From: Flavobacterium psychrophilum
GTDB lineage: Bacteria > Bacteroidota > Bacteroidia > Flavobacteriales > Flavobacteriaceae
Length of the DNA stretch: 64,000 nt
Reading direction: 5' to 3'
Assembly: GCA_001708385.1 (NCBI GenBank)
Contig: CP012388.1
Location: 2,418,001 to 2,482,000, forward strand
Made by a program: the position numbers and the translations under genes. The notes below the pieces were generated by a model. The model saw nothing but the letters and a program-made list of their open reading frames with translations, searched no databases and had not been told where the DNA came from. This document shows, piece after piece, positions 9,039 through 18,288 of this stretch; position 1 is the first letter of the stretch, and each line of letters starts with the position of its first letter.

Positions 9039-10043
9039 ATGAAAGACGTTACTTTTTTACATCCGGGTTTCTTTTGGCTGTTTGCTGTACTTCCGCTGGC
9101 TATTGGCTGGTACATCTGGAAAAGAAAACAACAAACGGCAACGCTTAAAATAAGTTCAATAAATGCCTTTAAGGCAAAGCCATCATTACTGGGCAGATTA
9201 AAACCGGTACTTTTTGTACTAAGGATTTTAGCTTTAAGCTCTATTATAGTAGCTATGGCAAGGCCCAGAACGGTAGACGTAAACAACAGGACAAAAACCA
9301 CACGCGGTATAGATATTGTTATAGCAATGGACGTTTCGGGTAGTATGCTTGCCAAAGACCTTAAACCTAACCGTATGGAAGCGCTTAAAGATGTGGCAGA
9401 GGATTTTGTTGATGGGCGCCCTAACGACCGTATTGGCCTTGTGGTATATGCTGGCGAAGCCTACACCAAAACGCCTGTTACAAGCGATAAGGCTTTGGTT
9501 ATAGATGCTATAAAATCGGTTAAGTATGATGAAACTGTGCTTAAAGACGGTACGGGTATAGGCACGGGACTTGCAACGGCTATAAACCGTTTAAAAGAAA
9601 GCAAAGCCAAAAGCCGCGTTATTATACTCCTTACCGATGGTGTAAATAACGCCGGGGTTATAGACCCGCGAATGGCAGCAGATATTGCTAAAGAATACGG
9701 CATTAAAGTATATACAATTGGTATTGGTACTAACGGTAATGCTATGTTTCCGTATGCTAAAAGGCCCGATGGCAAGTTTGAATACAAAATGCAAAAGGTA
9801 GAAATAGATGAGCAGTTAATGAAAGAGATTGCTAAAAAGACCGAAGGTAAATACTTTAGGGCTACATCTAACACTAAACTTAAGTCTATTTACGAAGAGA
9901 TCAATAAACTCGAAACTACAGAGATCGAGGAGATGAAATATTATAATTACGACGAGAAATTCCGTCCGTTTGCATGGGCGGCGTTAGGATTGCTGCTGGC
10001 AGAGATCGTATTGAGAAAAACACTTTACAGAAGCTTTATTTAG
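9039..10043 (+). CDS. batA: VWA domain membrane protein BatA
   Basis: This 334-residue protein has membrane helices at about 10-27 and 57-74, then a von Willebrand A domain with an intact MIDAS motif DVSGS at 98-102 and a final helix near 315-330. This is the BatA architecture of Bacteroidota. Bat proteins were linked to aerotolerance in Bacteroides fragilis and to envelope stress in other bacteria, and the mechanism is unsettled. It begins 2 bases after the upstream stop and is followed by BatB after 1 base, so the genes are likely translationally coupled. Confidence 0.92.
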   Translation: MKDVTFLHPGFFWLFAVLPLAIGWYIWKRKQQTATLKISSINAFKAKPSLLGRLKPVLFVLRILALSSIIVAMARPRTVDVNNRTKTTRGIDIVIAMDVSGSMLAKDLKPNRMEALKDVAEDFVDGRPNDRIGLVVYAGEAYTKTPVTSDKALVIDAIKSVKYDETVLKDGTGIGTGLATAINRLKESKAKSRVIILLTDGVNNAGVIDPRMAADIAKEYGIKVYTIGIGTNGNAMFPYAKRPDGKFEYKMQKVEIDEQLMKEIAKKTEGKYFRATSNTKLKSIYEEINKLETTEIEEMKYYNYDEKFRPFAWAALGLLLAEIVLRKTLYRSFI

Positions 10044-10044
10044 T

Positions 10045-11079
10045 ATGTACGAATTAGACGAACCAAGATATTTATACCTGCTGGGCATAGTGCCGGTACT
10101 GTTACTGCTGTTCTTTTTTAACCTGTACTGGCAGAAGAGGAAACAGCGTGAGTTTGGTAACCCCGAGCTGGTAAAGAAACTAACCCCGGAAAGGTCGGTG
10201 TTTAAAGCTGCACTGAAACTCGTGGTGTTGCTATTGGCACTCTCGGGTATAGTAATTGCAATTGTAAACCCTAAGGTGGGCACAAAGGTAGAAACCGTAA
10301 AACGCGAAGGTGTAGATATTGTTTTTGCAGTAGACGTTTCTAAAAGTATGCTTGCCGAAGATATGCAACCTAACAGGCTGGATAAGTCAAAGCAGATCGT
10401 GTCGCAGGTTATCAATCAATTGGGTACCGATAGAATAGGTATTGTGGCATACGCCGGAAGTGCTTACCCGGTACTGCCTATTACAGGCGATTACAGCGTA
10501 GCGAAGATGTTCCTTCAGAATATGAATACCGATATGGTTTCCTCTCAGGGTACTGCAATCAGCGATGCTTTGGAACTGGCTGTTTCGTATTTTGACGATC
10601 CGCAGACCAGTAAGCTGGTTATATTAATATCAGATGGTGAAGATCATGGCGAAGGCAGCCGCGAGGCAGCACTTGCCCTTAAAGATAAAGGCATTAAGCT
10701 GATAACTGTTGGTGTGGGTACCGAAAAAGGCGGACCAATACCTATTAAAGTTAACGGTCGTACCGAAAGCCTTAAGCGCGATAGCGAAGGCAATGTGGTA
10801 ATCACAAAAATGTATCCGCAGGATCTTAAGAGTATTGCAGCAGTTACAAATGGTGGCTATGTTTACGGTAAAAGCACCCGCGAAGTATCAGATTACGTTA
10901 AGAATGCACTGGGCAACATGGAAAAAACCGAATTCGAAGCCAAACAAATGGCAGTGTACGATTCGCAATACCAGTGGTTTTTAGGAGCGGCATTTTTGCT
11001 GCTGTTTATAGAAGTGTTTTTCCTGGAAAGAAAAACAGCATGGATTAAGAAACTTAACCTGTTTAACGAAAAAGAATAA
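10045..11079 (+). CDS. batB: VWA domain membrane protein BatB
   Basis: This 344-residue paralogue of BatA has helices at about 10-28 and 56-74, a VWA domain with MIDAS motif DVSKS at 97-101, and a C-terminal helix near 310-328. The order BatA-BatB is the conserved one. The last base of its stop codon is the first base of the BatC start codon, which suggests coupled translation. BatA and BatB are thought to form a membrane complex whose VWA domains bind partner proteins through a metal ion. Confidence 0.92.
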   Translation: MYELDEPRYLYLLGIVPVLLLLFFFNLYWQKRKQREFGNPELVKKLTPERSVFKAALKLVVLLLALSGIVIAIVNPKVGTKVETVKREGVDIVFAVDVSKSMLAEDMQPNRLDKSKQIVSQVINQLGTDRIGIVAYAGSAYPVLPITGDYSVAKMFLQNMNTDMVSSQGTAISDALELAVSYFDDPQTSKLVILISDGEDHGEGSREAALALKDKGIKLITVGVGTEKGGPIPIKVNGRTESLKRDSEGNVVITKMYPQDLKSIAAVTNGGYVYGKSTREVSDYVKNALGNMEKTEFEAKQMAVYDSQYQWFLGAAFLLLFIEVFFLERKTAWIKKLNLFNEKE

Positions 11080-11927
11080 TGAGAAAACTATTTACATACA
11101 GCCTGCTGTTAGTTACAGTGTTTTCATTTGCACAGCAGGCTAAAAAGCAACAGGACAAATATTTAAAAAAGGGTAACAGCGAGTTTACAAGCAAAAACTA
11201 TGCTGAAGCCGAAGCCAATTACAGGATATCGCAGTCCAAATCGCCTGCAAGGGCTGCTGCTGCCTATAATCTGGCAAATTCAATTTACAGGCAAAACAAG
11301 AATGTAGAGGCGGCTTACGGGTACAGCGATGCCCTTAAAAATGCTACTACAAAACAACAAAAACACATGGCCTATCATAACTTAGGTAATGTGTTCATGA
11401 AAGAGAAAGAATACCAAAACGCAGTTGACGCTTATAAAAACGCACTGCGTAACGATCCTACCGATGAGGAGTCGCGATATAACCTTGCGGTTGCTAAGGA
11501 GATGCTGAAAAATAATCCGCCGCCACCTCAACCCAAAGACGACAAGAACAAGGATAAGGATAAGAAAGACAATAAAGATCAGCAGCCTAACAACGGCGGT
11601 AATAAGGATGATAAAAATCAGCCTCCTAAAGATAAAGGTGACAACAAGGACAAAGGAGGTAAGGGTGATGACAAGGATAAAGGTGATAAAGGCGACCAAA
11701 AAGACAAGGGCGACAAAGGCGACCAGAAAGATAAAGGAGATAATGGCGATAAACAGGATCAGGGTCAGAATGGCGGTAAGCCGAAGCCTGAAGCCGGGCA
11801 GAGCCCTTCTAAACAGCGAATGGAGAACCTGCTTGATGCCATGAATAACGAAGAAAAGAAAATTCAGGATAAGATACAGGGCAGAAAAGTGAAGGTGAAA
11901 TCAACACAACAGGAGAAAGACTGGTAA
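11079..11927 (+). CDS. batC: TPR protein BatC with Lys/Asp/Gly-rich tail
   Basis: This 282-residue exported protein has a signal peptide at 1-19. Two to three TPR repeats (about 25-140) include AYHNLGNVFMKEKEYQNAV. A low-complexity region (about 148-235) is made of repeated KDKGDKGDQ-like units, and a short charged helical end follows. TPRs suggest protein-protein contacts with other Bat proteins in the periplasm. The tail is coded by near-repetitive DNA at about 11640-11760, which could change length by slippage in 3-bp-compatible steps. Confidence 0.9.
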   Translation: MRKLFTYSLLLVTVFSFAQQAKKQQDKYLKKGNSEFTSKNYAEAEANYRISQSKSPARAAAAYNLANSIYRQNKNVEAAYGYSDALKNATTKQQKHMAYHNLGNVFMKEKEYQNAVDAYKNALRNDPTDEESRYNLAVAKEMLKNNPPPPQPKDDKNKDKDKKDNKDQQPNNGGNKDDKNQPPKDKGDNKDKGGKGDDKDKGDKGDQKDKGDKGDQKDKGDNGDKQDQGQNGGKPKPEAGQSPSKQRMENLLDAMNNEEKKIQDKIQGRKVKVKSTQQEKDW

Positions 11928-11963
11928 CATTTTTGCTGTTTTAGCTACTAATGACATGACGTT

Positions 11964-12003
11964 TGTCATTCTGTGTGTGGTGAAGCGGAGTCGAAGGATT
12001 TCT
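11964..12003. repeat. partial copy of the TGTCATT dispersed repeat
   Basis: The segment reads TGTCATTCTG followed by GAAGCGGAGTCGAAGGATT. It matches the left part of the palindromic elements at 60600-60728 and 61436-61564. It lies inside the 180-bp gap between batC and batD, which otherwise shows no gene. Confidence 0.6.
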
Positions 12004-12107
12004 TAGACTTTCTCTGTCAGCAAAAATTAAAAAAGGATGAAAAGCATCCATACTAAGAACATTATAATTTGAAAACGCAATATATTTCAGGTTAAGGATA
12101 AAGAACG

Positions 12108-13874
12108 ATGAAAAGATACATCTTACTATTATTGCTTTTTGTACAGGGCATTTATGCCCAGGTAGAATTTAAGGCGACGCCAAGCAAAACAAAGCTTGGC
12201 TTAAACGAGCGCCTTATTGTGGAGTTCGCAGTAAATGCCGATGGCGATAATTTTGCACCGCCACAGTTTCCTAACTTTAAAGTTTCGGGGCCAAGCCAGA
12301 TGGTGAGCAACTCGTGGGTAAATGGTAAGCATAGCTTTAGCAAGGGCTATAAATACCTGCTGATACCTACTACTAAAGGTACATTTACCATTGGTGCAGC
12401 AACTATAGAGGTAGAGGGCAAGGAATATAAAACAGCACCTATAAAAATTACTGTAGGCGACGCTGTTGCGGGGGCCGACCCAAATCCGTACGCTAACAAC
12501 CAACAGCACCAGCAACAAATGCAGCAAAATGCAGCAGATGGTGTACACCTTGTAGCTGAGGTTAGTAAGACCAATCCGTATGTAAACGAGCCGGTAACGG
12601 TAGTGTATAAAATATACGTTAGTCCGTACACATCGGTAGGCGGCTGGAAGGAAGTAGCGAGCCCACAATACAATGATTTCTGGAGTCAGAATATCGACAT
12701 CAAAAATCTGGTACTACAGCAGGAAAACTATCAGGGGAAAGAGTACCGAATGGTAGTGCTTAGAAAAACCGTGCTGTATCCTCAAAAAGACGGAAGGCTG
12801 GAAATTGAACCGCTAACGCTTGATGTTTCTATGGAAGTGCCAAACGGAAGAGCTGATTTCTTTGGCCGCCAAATGATGGTGCCTACAAGCAAGGTAGTAT
12901 CCGCAGGAAAGAAATTTATAAATGTAAGGCCACTTCCTGAAAAAGGTAAACCTGCCGACTTTAGCGGTGCTGTAGGTAACTTTACATTTACGGCAAAACC
13001 GTCTAAAACTACATTAAGCGATGGCGAGACCATGCAGCTTAACCTAACTGTTTCGGGTAAGGGTAACTTGAAGTTATTTACCCTGCCTAAGCCACAGGTG
13101 CCTGCTGCTTTAGAAATGTATGATCCTGAGCACACAGAAGATATCTCTACGCCGTTAAGCGGAATGCAGGGTAAGATGTCTGACAGTTACACTATAGTGC
13201 CTCAAAACAAAGGTAAATATCCTATTAAACCTATTTCATTCTCATGGTTTGACCTTGCAACAAAGTCGTACAAAACAGTGACGCAGGAAGAGATCATGGT
13301 AAATGTACTTAGCGTTTCGGGCAAAGAGAGCGATAAAGACGATTTTGCCAACAAGAAAAAAGTAGAATCGGCAGAGCCATTCCGTTTCATAGCACTGGAA
13401 ACTTCGCTTAAAGAAGTTGGGCGTGATGATTTCTTTGGGTCGGGATTATTCTTCGGGTTGCTTTTTGCACCATTCTTGCTGATACCGTTCATCGTTTTAG
13501 GTAAGAAGAAAAAAGAAGCATACGATAGCGATGTTACCGGAAGCAAAATAAGACAGAACAATAAACTGGCTAAAAAATACCTTGGTGAAGCAAGGAAACA
13601 ATTGGGTAATAAAGCAGCCTTTTACCTGGCACTTGAAAAAGCCCTTCATAATTTCCTCAAGGCAAAACTTAATATTGAAACCAGCGAAATGAGCAGGGAC
13701 AATATTAAAGAATTGTTATTATCGCGTAATGCCAAAGAAGAGACAGTGTACGATTTCAGCAAAATAATGGACAACTGCGAGTTTGCAAGATATGCGCCTT
13801 CATCAGATTCGGCTATGCAACAGGATTATGACAGTGCCGTTGCGGTAATAACGGCATTAGAAAAACAAATGTAA
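12108..13874 (+). CDS. batD: BatD, large periplasmic/membrane protein
   Basis: This 588-residue protein has a signal peptide (1-17, IYAQ). A long periplasmic beta-sandwich region (20-430) carries the typical BatD opening VEFKATPSKTKLGLNE and repeats of the oxygen-tolerance (BatD) domain. A single transmembrane helix lies at about 445-467, followed by a cytoplasmic helical tail with LAKKYLGEARKQL. BatD is thought to work with the BatA/BatB VWA complex. A 180-bp gap separates it from batC, and no terminator is clear there, so it may share the operon transcript or have its own promoter. Confidence 0.92.
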   Translation: MKRYILLLLLFVQGIYAQVEFKATPSKTKLGLNERLIVEFAVNADGDNFAPPQFPNFKVSGPSQMVSNSWVNGKHSFSKGYKYLLIPTTKGTFTIGAATIEVEGKEYKTAPIKITVGDAVAGADPNPYANNQQHQQQMQQNAADGVHLVAEVSKTNPYVNEPVTVVYKIYVSPYTSVGGWKEVASPQYNDFWSQNIDIKNLVLQQENYQGKEYRMVVLRKTVLYPQKDGRLEIEPLTLDVSMEVPNGRADFFGRQMMVPTSKVVSAGKKFINVRPLPEKGKPADFSGAVGNFTFTAKPSKTTLSDGETMQLNLTVSGKGNLKLFTLPKPQVPAALEMYDPEHTEDISTPLSGMQGKMSDSYTIVPQNKGKYPIKPISFSWFDLATKSYKTVTQEEIMVNVLSVSGKESDKDDFANKKKVESAEPFRFIALETSLKEVGRDDFFGSGLFFGLLFAPFLLIPFIVLGKKKKEAYDSDVTGSKIRQNNKLAKKYLGEARKQLGNKAAFYLALEKALHNFLKAKLNIETSEMSRDNIKELLLSRNAKEETVYDFSKIMDNCEFARYAPSSDSAMQQDYDSAVAVITALEKQM

Positions 13875-13878
13875 CGTT

Positions 13879-14370
13879 ATGAGAAAGCTGGTAATAATAT
13901 CTGTTCTTATGATAGCGCAAGGTTTGTTCGCCCAGGTTAGTTATACCCTGAAAAACGAGGAAGCCATTTTTTCACTCGAAACCAAAAGCGGAAAAATAGC
14001 GGTGCTTTCTAAAGATAAAGGCGATAGATACATAGTATACCGATTTGGTTCTAAAGATAAAATTGAACTTGAATATCCCGGAAAATCTCAAGATAGCTGG
14101 AAAAAGTTTAAGTATTCGTTTTATTTGCGCGGAGGCGGTAAAGCCAATGAGGGTATGGACTTAAATTATGTTGCTTTTGAAAATAATGGATACAAATATG
14201 TAATCTACGATACGTATAGTGCTTCTGATGAAAAAAGTGAAACCGGTATTTTAGTCACGAATTTAAAGACTTCGAAAACAAGTAATATAAAAGCTAAACG
14301 TAAAAAAGGCACGCTGATAGATTTTAGGGAGAACCATCTTTTAGAAATTAGCGACGAGCTTTATAATTAA
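13879..14370 (+). CDS. exported hypothetical protein between batD and batE
   Basis: This 163-residue protein begins 4 bases after the batD stop codon. Residues 1-19 form a signal peptide ending GLFAQ. The mature part is short and beta-rich, contains YTLKNEEAIFSLETKSGK, and ends without an anchor. I do not recognise a family. Placement inside the Bat operon with tight spacing suggests a periplasmic role linked to it, but it may be an insertion specific to this lineage. Confidence 0.75.
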   Translation: MRKLVIISVLMIAQGLFAQVSYTLKNEEAIFSLETKSGKIAVLSKDKGDRYIVYRFGSKDKIELEYPGKSQDSWKKFKYSFYLRGGGKANEGMDLNYVAFENNGYKYVIYDTYSASDEKSETGILVTNLKTSKTSNIKAKRKKGTLIDFRENHLLEISDELYN

Positions 14371-14388
14371 TAGTATAGCAATACAGTA

Positions 14389-15138
14389 ATGAAAAAGTTA
14401 GCATATATATTTATCACTATATTTTTTGTGCAGTCAACCTTTGCACAAGATGCTTTTACTAAAGCAAATGAGCTGTACCGTAAGCATAAATATGCAGAGG
14501 CGGCTCAGGAGTATGAAACCATCCTGAAAGGAAAAAAAGAATCGGCAGAGGTATATTTTAACCTTGGCAATGCGTATTATAAACTGGGTAAGATAGCGCC
14601 ATCGGTTTATAATTTCGAGAAAGCCCTTTTACTGAATCCAAATTATAAAGATGCACAGATAAACCTTGGCTACGCAAAAAAAATGGCTATAGACGACATT
14701 AAGGAAGTGCCTAAAGTAGGCTTCTCTAAAATGTTGTATAACCTTACCGGAACATACCATTACAACACCTGGGCCTGGATAGCTGTAGGTTTTGCCTTTG
14801 GTTTCCTTGCGCTATTTGTTGGGTATTATTTTGCAGGCACAACACTTACAAAACGTATTTTCTTTGTAGGCATGTTCGTGGCTTTACTGGTAATAGTGCT
14901 TAGTGTAGTATCGGCAGTATTTGTAAAATCGGTAACATCAAAAGAACGTCCGGCAATAGTATTTGCAGAGGTCATTGCTGTTAAGGCAGAACCTTCGCAA
15001 AATGCAGAAGACGCTTTTGTACTTCACGAAGGCACAACAGTATCTATTTTGGAAGAAGTAGACAACTGGAAAAAGATAGAACTTGCCGATGATAGTGTAG
15101 GCTGGATTGAAAGTAGCGCCATTAAGGAAGTAAAATAA
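14389..15138 (+). CDS. batE: BatE, TPR and SH3-like domain protein
   Basis: This 249-residue protein has a signal peptide (1-19), TPR repeats (about 22-105, including VYFNLGNAYYKLGK), two membrane helices (about 125-145 and 155-178), and a C-terminal bacterial SH3-like domain (about 190-249) with the end WIESSAIKEV. This matches BatE of Bacteroidota. It is the last gene of the cluster. The SH3 domain suggests binding to peptidoglycan or to a partner in the periplasm. Confidence 0.88.
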   Translation: MKKLAYIFITIFFVQSTFAQDAFTKANELYRKHKYAEAAQEYETILKGKKESAEVYFNLGNAYYKLGKIAPSVYNFEKALLLNPNYKDAQINLGYAKKMAIDDIKEVPKVGFSKMLYNLTGTYHYNTWAWIAVGFAFGFLALFVGYYFAGTTLTKRIFFVGMFVALLVIVLSVVSAVFVKSVTSKERPAIVFAEVIAVKAEPSQNAEDAFVLHEGTTVSILEEVDNWKKIELADDSVGWIESSAIKEVK

Positions 15139-15157
15139 CCCTCACTATATTACAACC

Positions 15158-15242
15158 CGGATGACACAGATTGTACAGGTTAACACAGATTTTTTTGCAT
15201 ACTAAAAGATCTGTGAGCGTTTGTTAAAATCGGTGTCATCCG
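15158..15242. repeat. inverted repeat CGGATGACAC...GTGTCATCCG
   Basis: Ten-base arms at 15158-15167 and 15233-15242 are perfect reverse complements. Inner segments (CACAGAT and ATCTGTG) also pair, giving a long imperfect hairpin after batE. The words GTCATCCGCGTTC recur near 60530, so it is a dispersed intergenic element and not a simple terminator. Confidence 0.6.
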
Positions 15243-15312
15243 CGTTCATTTTTATATAATTTGTGAGATTTGTGTAATTCGAGTCAAAAGTATCCTCCTC
15301 ACTTATTTTTAT

Positions 15313-15320
15313 TAACTTTG
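15313..15320 (+). promoter_or_regulatory. candidate -7 element TAACTTTG upstream of yicC
   Basis: The sequence matches the TAnnTTTG consensus of Bacteroidota housekeeping promoters and ends 18 bases before the YicC start codon. No convincing TTG -33 element is seen. Confidence 0.45.
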
Positions 15321-15338
15321 TCGCACTAAATTTTTTAC

Positions 15339-16199
15339 ATGATACAGTCGATGACAGGTTTTGGTAAAGCCTCTTTACAATTACCTACAAAAAAGATTAC
15401 CGTAGAAATTAAATCGCTAAACAGCAAGGGGCTTGACCTTAGTGTAAGAATGCCATCATCGTTCCGTGAAATGGAACTTGGCCTTCGAACAAAAATTGCC
15501 CAGAAGCTGGAACGCGGAAAAGTAGATTTTTCACTGTTTGTAGAAGTTACAGGCGAAGAAACCTCGTCAAAGATCAACGCACCTATCGTTAAGGCGTACA
15601 TAGCCCAGATGAAAGATGTAATTCCGGATGCCGATCCTACCGAACTGATGAAAATGGCAGTGCGTATGCCCGATGCCCTTAAAACAGAACGTGAAGAGAT
15701 TGATGCTAACGAATGGGAAAACATCCAGGGGGTTATAGACCAGGCACTTGAAAATATTGTGAATTTCAGGGTTACAGAAGGTGTAGCATTAGAAAAAGAA
15801 TTTCTTTTACGTATAGGCAATATCCTTTCGAACATGAATGAAGCGGTATCGCTTGATGGCGAACGTATAGCTACCGTTAAAGCAAGGCTTCGTACAGCAA
15901 TAGATGAACTTATTGTAAATGTAGACGAAAACCGTTTCGAGCAGGAACTTATCTATTATCTTGAGAAAATGGATATTACCGAAGAAAAGGTACGTCTTGA
16001 AAACCACCTTAACTATTTTATAGAAACCCTTGCAGGTACCGAGGCTAATGGGCGTAAGCTTGGCTTTATTACCCAGGAAATGGGTCGTGAGATAAACACA
16101 ATGGGGTCTAAATCAAACCACGCTAAAATGCAAAAGCTCGTGGTACAGATGAAAGACGAACTGGAAAAGATTAAAGAACAGGTGTTGAATGTACTTTAA
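15339..16199 (+). CDS. YicC family endoribonuclease
   Basis: This 286-residue protein opens with MIQSMTGFGKA, the hallmark of the YicC family, and closes with the conserved MGREINTMGSKSNHAKMQ segment (about 245-262). YicC proteins were shown to be endoribonucleases. They are cytosolic, and in Bacteroidota the gene usually precedes gmk, as here. It is 36 bp upstream of gmk on the same strand and is probably co-transcribed with it. The start at 15339 follows the TAACTTTG element. Confidence 0.93.
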   Translation: MIQSMTGFGKASLQLPTKKITVEIKSLNSKGLDLSVRMPSSFREMELGLRTKIAQKLERGKVDFSLFVEVTGEETSSKINAPIVKAYIAQMKDVIPDADPTELMKMAVRMPDALKTEREEIDANEWENIQGVIDQALENIVNFRVTEGVALEKEFLLRIGNILSNMNEAVSLDGERIATVKARLRTAIDELIVNVDENRFEQELIYYLEKMDITEEKVRLENHLNYFIETLAGTEANGRKLGFITQEMGREINTMGSKSNHAKMQKLVVQMKDELEKIKEQVLNVL

Positions 16200-16235
16200 G
16201 ATAAAAGCTTAAAGGCATAAGGCAAAAGATATAGC

Positions 16236-16808
16236 ATGAGAAAAGGAAAATTATTAGTGTTTTCGGCGCCATCAGGGTCGGGTAAAACAACAATTGTAAA
16301 ACACTTGCTGGAGCAGCCGGACCTTAACCTGGCATTCTCTGTTTCGGCAGCAACACGCGAGGCCCGCGATGGCGAAGTTCATGGTAAAGATTACCACTTT
16401 ATTTCGCTGGAAGACTTTAAAAAGCATATTAAAGCCGATGAATTTGTAGAGTGGGAAGAAGTATACCGCGATAATTTTTACGGAACACTTAAAGCTGAAA
16501 TTGAACGCATCTGGGCAGAAGGCAAAAACGTAATATTTGATATTGATGTAGCAGGCGGACTTCGTATTAAAAAGAAATTCCCCGATGAAACCCTTGCTGT
16601 TTTCGTGAAACCACCAAGTATAGACGAGCTTAAGATTCGTCTTAAGAAGCGCAGTACCGAAAGTGAAGATAAGATAAATATGCGTATCGCAAAGGCATCT
16701 GTAGAGCTGGCAACAGCTCCTCAGTTTGATACCATTATTAAAAACTATGACCTTGATACTGCTAAAGGCGAAGCTTACCAATTGGTTAAAGATTTCTTAG
16801 CAGATTAA
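16236..16808 (+). CDS. gmk: guanylate kinase
   Basis: This 190-residue enzyme converts GMP and ATP to GDP and ADP in the cytosol. The P-loop SGSGKTT lies at about 13-19. The GMP-binding segment with TREARDGEVHGKDYHF and the acidic DIDVAGG motif are intact, and the length is normal. The gene follows yicC and precedes a hexapeptide acyltransferase with 9 bp between, so a yicC-gmk-acyltransferase-nadD operon is likely. Confidence 0.95.
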   Translation: MRKGKLLVFSAPSGSGKTTIVKHLLEQPDLNLAFSVSAATREARDGEVHGKDYHFISLEDFKKHIKADEFVEWEEVYRDNFYGTLKAEIERIWAEGKNVIFDIDVAGGLRIKKKFPDETLAVFVKPPSIDELKIRLKKRSTESEDKINMRIAKASVELATAPQFDTIIKNYDLDTAKGEAYQLVKDFLAD

Positions 16809-16817
16809 TTTAAGTGT

Positions 16818-17387
16818 ATGAAAAGACAATTCATAAAATGGGCTAAGCCTGTCCTGAAACGATTGCTCGGGATGGGCGAATACAGCGTAATTGATGAATT
16901 GAAAAAGAAAGGCCTTAAAGTAGGCGACAACTTTCATATGCAGGAAGGCTGTCTCATAGACGGTTCTCATTCATATCATATACAAATAGGGAATGATGTA
17001 AGCTTAGCACCAAATGTACACATATTGGCACATGATGCCAGCACATGGTGGTTTTTAGAATATACAAGAATAGCAAATACTACTATAGGAAACACCGTTT
17101 TTATAGGTGCCGGGAGTATTATTATGCCGGGAGTTACTATAGGTGATGAAGTAATTATTGGTGCAGGGTCTGTAGTTACCAAAAATGTTCCTGATAATTG
17201 TGTGTATGCCGGTAATCCTGCAAAATTCATGATGTATACCAACGAATATATAGATCGTGAACGGGCAAAGATGAACGCCGAAAATACATTTGGCACAGAC
17301 TATTCTGAAGCTAATGATGTATCATTTGAAAAGAAAGAACACCTTAAGCAGATGGCCGCAAAATACGGTACTGCCTTTTTAAAATAA
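16818..17387 (+). CDS. hexapeptide-repeat acyltransferase
   Basis: This 189-residue protein has left-handed beta-helix (hexapeptide) repeats from about residue 55, with IGNTVFIGAGSIIMPGVTIG typical of the maltose/galactoside O-acetyltransferase family. The VPDNCVYAGNPAKFM end motif of serine- or sugar-acetyltransferases is present. A histidine in HILAHDAS may be catalytic. It sits between gmk and nadD with gaps of 9 and 3 bases, which interrupts the frequent gmk-nadD pairing. The acceptor is unknown, but cell-surface sugar is typical. Confidence 0.88.
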   Translation: MKRQFIKWAKPVLKRLLGMGEYSVIDELKKKGLKVGDNFHMQEGCLIDGSHSYHIQIGNDVSLAPNVHILAHDASTWWFLEYTRIANTTIGNTVFIGAGSIIMPGVTIGDEVIIGAGSVVTKNVPDNCVYAGNPAKFMMYTNEYIDRERAKMNAENTFGTDYSEANDVSFEKKEHLKQMAAKYGTAFLK

Positions 17388-17390
17388 AAT

Positions 17391-17972
17391 ATGAAAGTAG
17401 GATTATACTTCGGCACGTTTAACCCTATACACGTAGGGCATGTTATCATTGCCAACCACATGGCCGAATATAGCGGTCTTGACCAGATATGGCTTGTGGT
17501 AACACCTCATAATCCGCTTAAAAAGAAGAGTACGCTACTAGACGATCACCAGCGACTGCAAATGGTATTTCTTGCCACACAGGATTACCCCAAGTTAAAA
17601 CCCAGCGATATAGAATTTCGCCTGCCGCAACCAAGCTACACTACAAACACACTGGTGCACCTGCAGGAGAAATTCCCAACGCATGAGTTTTCGCTAATAA
17701 TGGGCGAAGACAACCTCAACTCCCTTCATAAGTGGAAGAACTATGAAGTAATACTTCAAAACCACGACGTTTATGTCTACCCACGCATAAATACCGACAC
17801 CATCAATCCTGATATTGAAACCAGTGCCCGCATACATCGTGTAGAAGCACCCGTTATAGAGATATCGTCTACCTTTATCCGCGAAAGCATAAAAGACGGT
17901 AAAAATGTACAGCCGCTTTTACCGCAAAAAGTATGGCAGTATGTAGAACATAATCTTTTCTATAGAAAATAG
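17391..17972 (+). CDS. nadD: nicotinate-nucleotide adenylyltransferase
   Basis: This 193-residue enzyme adenylylates nicotinate mononucleotide in NAD synthesis. The nucleotidyl transferase motif GTFNPIHVGHV is near the N-terminus (about 8-18), and the ISSTFIRESI motif is near residue 165, both characteristic of NadD. It starts 3 bases after the acyltransferase stop codon and is the last gene of this short operon. Confidence 0.95.
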   Translation: MKVGLYFGTFNPIHVGHVIIANHMAEYSGLDQIWLVVTPHNPLKKKSTLLDDHQRLQMVFLATQDYPKLKPSDIEFRLPQPSYTTNTLVHLQEKFPTHEFSLIMGEDNLNSLHKWKNYEVILQNHDVYVYPRINTDTINPDIETSARIHRVEAPVIEISSTFIRESIKDGKNVQPLLPQKVWQYVEHNLFYRK

Positions 17973-18288
17973 TTTTCAGTCCTCAACCCAATCTAAATTT
18001 TCAGTCGGTGTGTCATTTTGAGCGCAGCGCAGCGGAGTCGAAAAATCTCAGAAGAAGAGATAATCTATCTGTTTTAAAGAGAGTTGGATATTTTCGTTAT
18101 ACTTTTTCCTCACCCCGCCACCATAAAGGAGAGAAGCAGTTTGGATATGCGGAGCTTTAAATTTTCCATTGTAGAGAGGCCACGGCGTGGGTTATCTACT
18201 ATTATAAAAACTCAGTACAAACGGTTAACAATACTTTATCACACCCAATTGCGCTATTTCGTACCTTTGGGTAAATTTTATATAAATT
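17973..18288. other. 316-bp intergenic region with a partial dispersed repeat
   Basis: No gene is supported here. Positions 18011-18055 (TGTCATTTTGAGCGCAGCGC and following) match the left part of the palindromic elements at 60600 and 61436. Around 18108-18190 lie fragments of the CCTCACCCC / GGAGAG type of palindromic repeat. The promoter-like TACCTTTG for the dehydrogenase is at 18262-18269. Confidence 0.6.
18262..18269 (+). promoter_or_regulatory. candidate -7 element TACCTTTG for the alcohol dehydrogenase
   Basis: Exact TAnnTTTG match ending 19 bases before the start codon at 18289. No clear -33 element is seen. Confidence 0.45.
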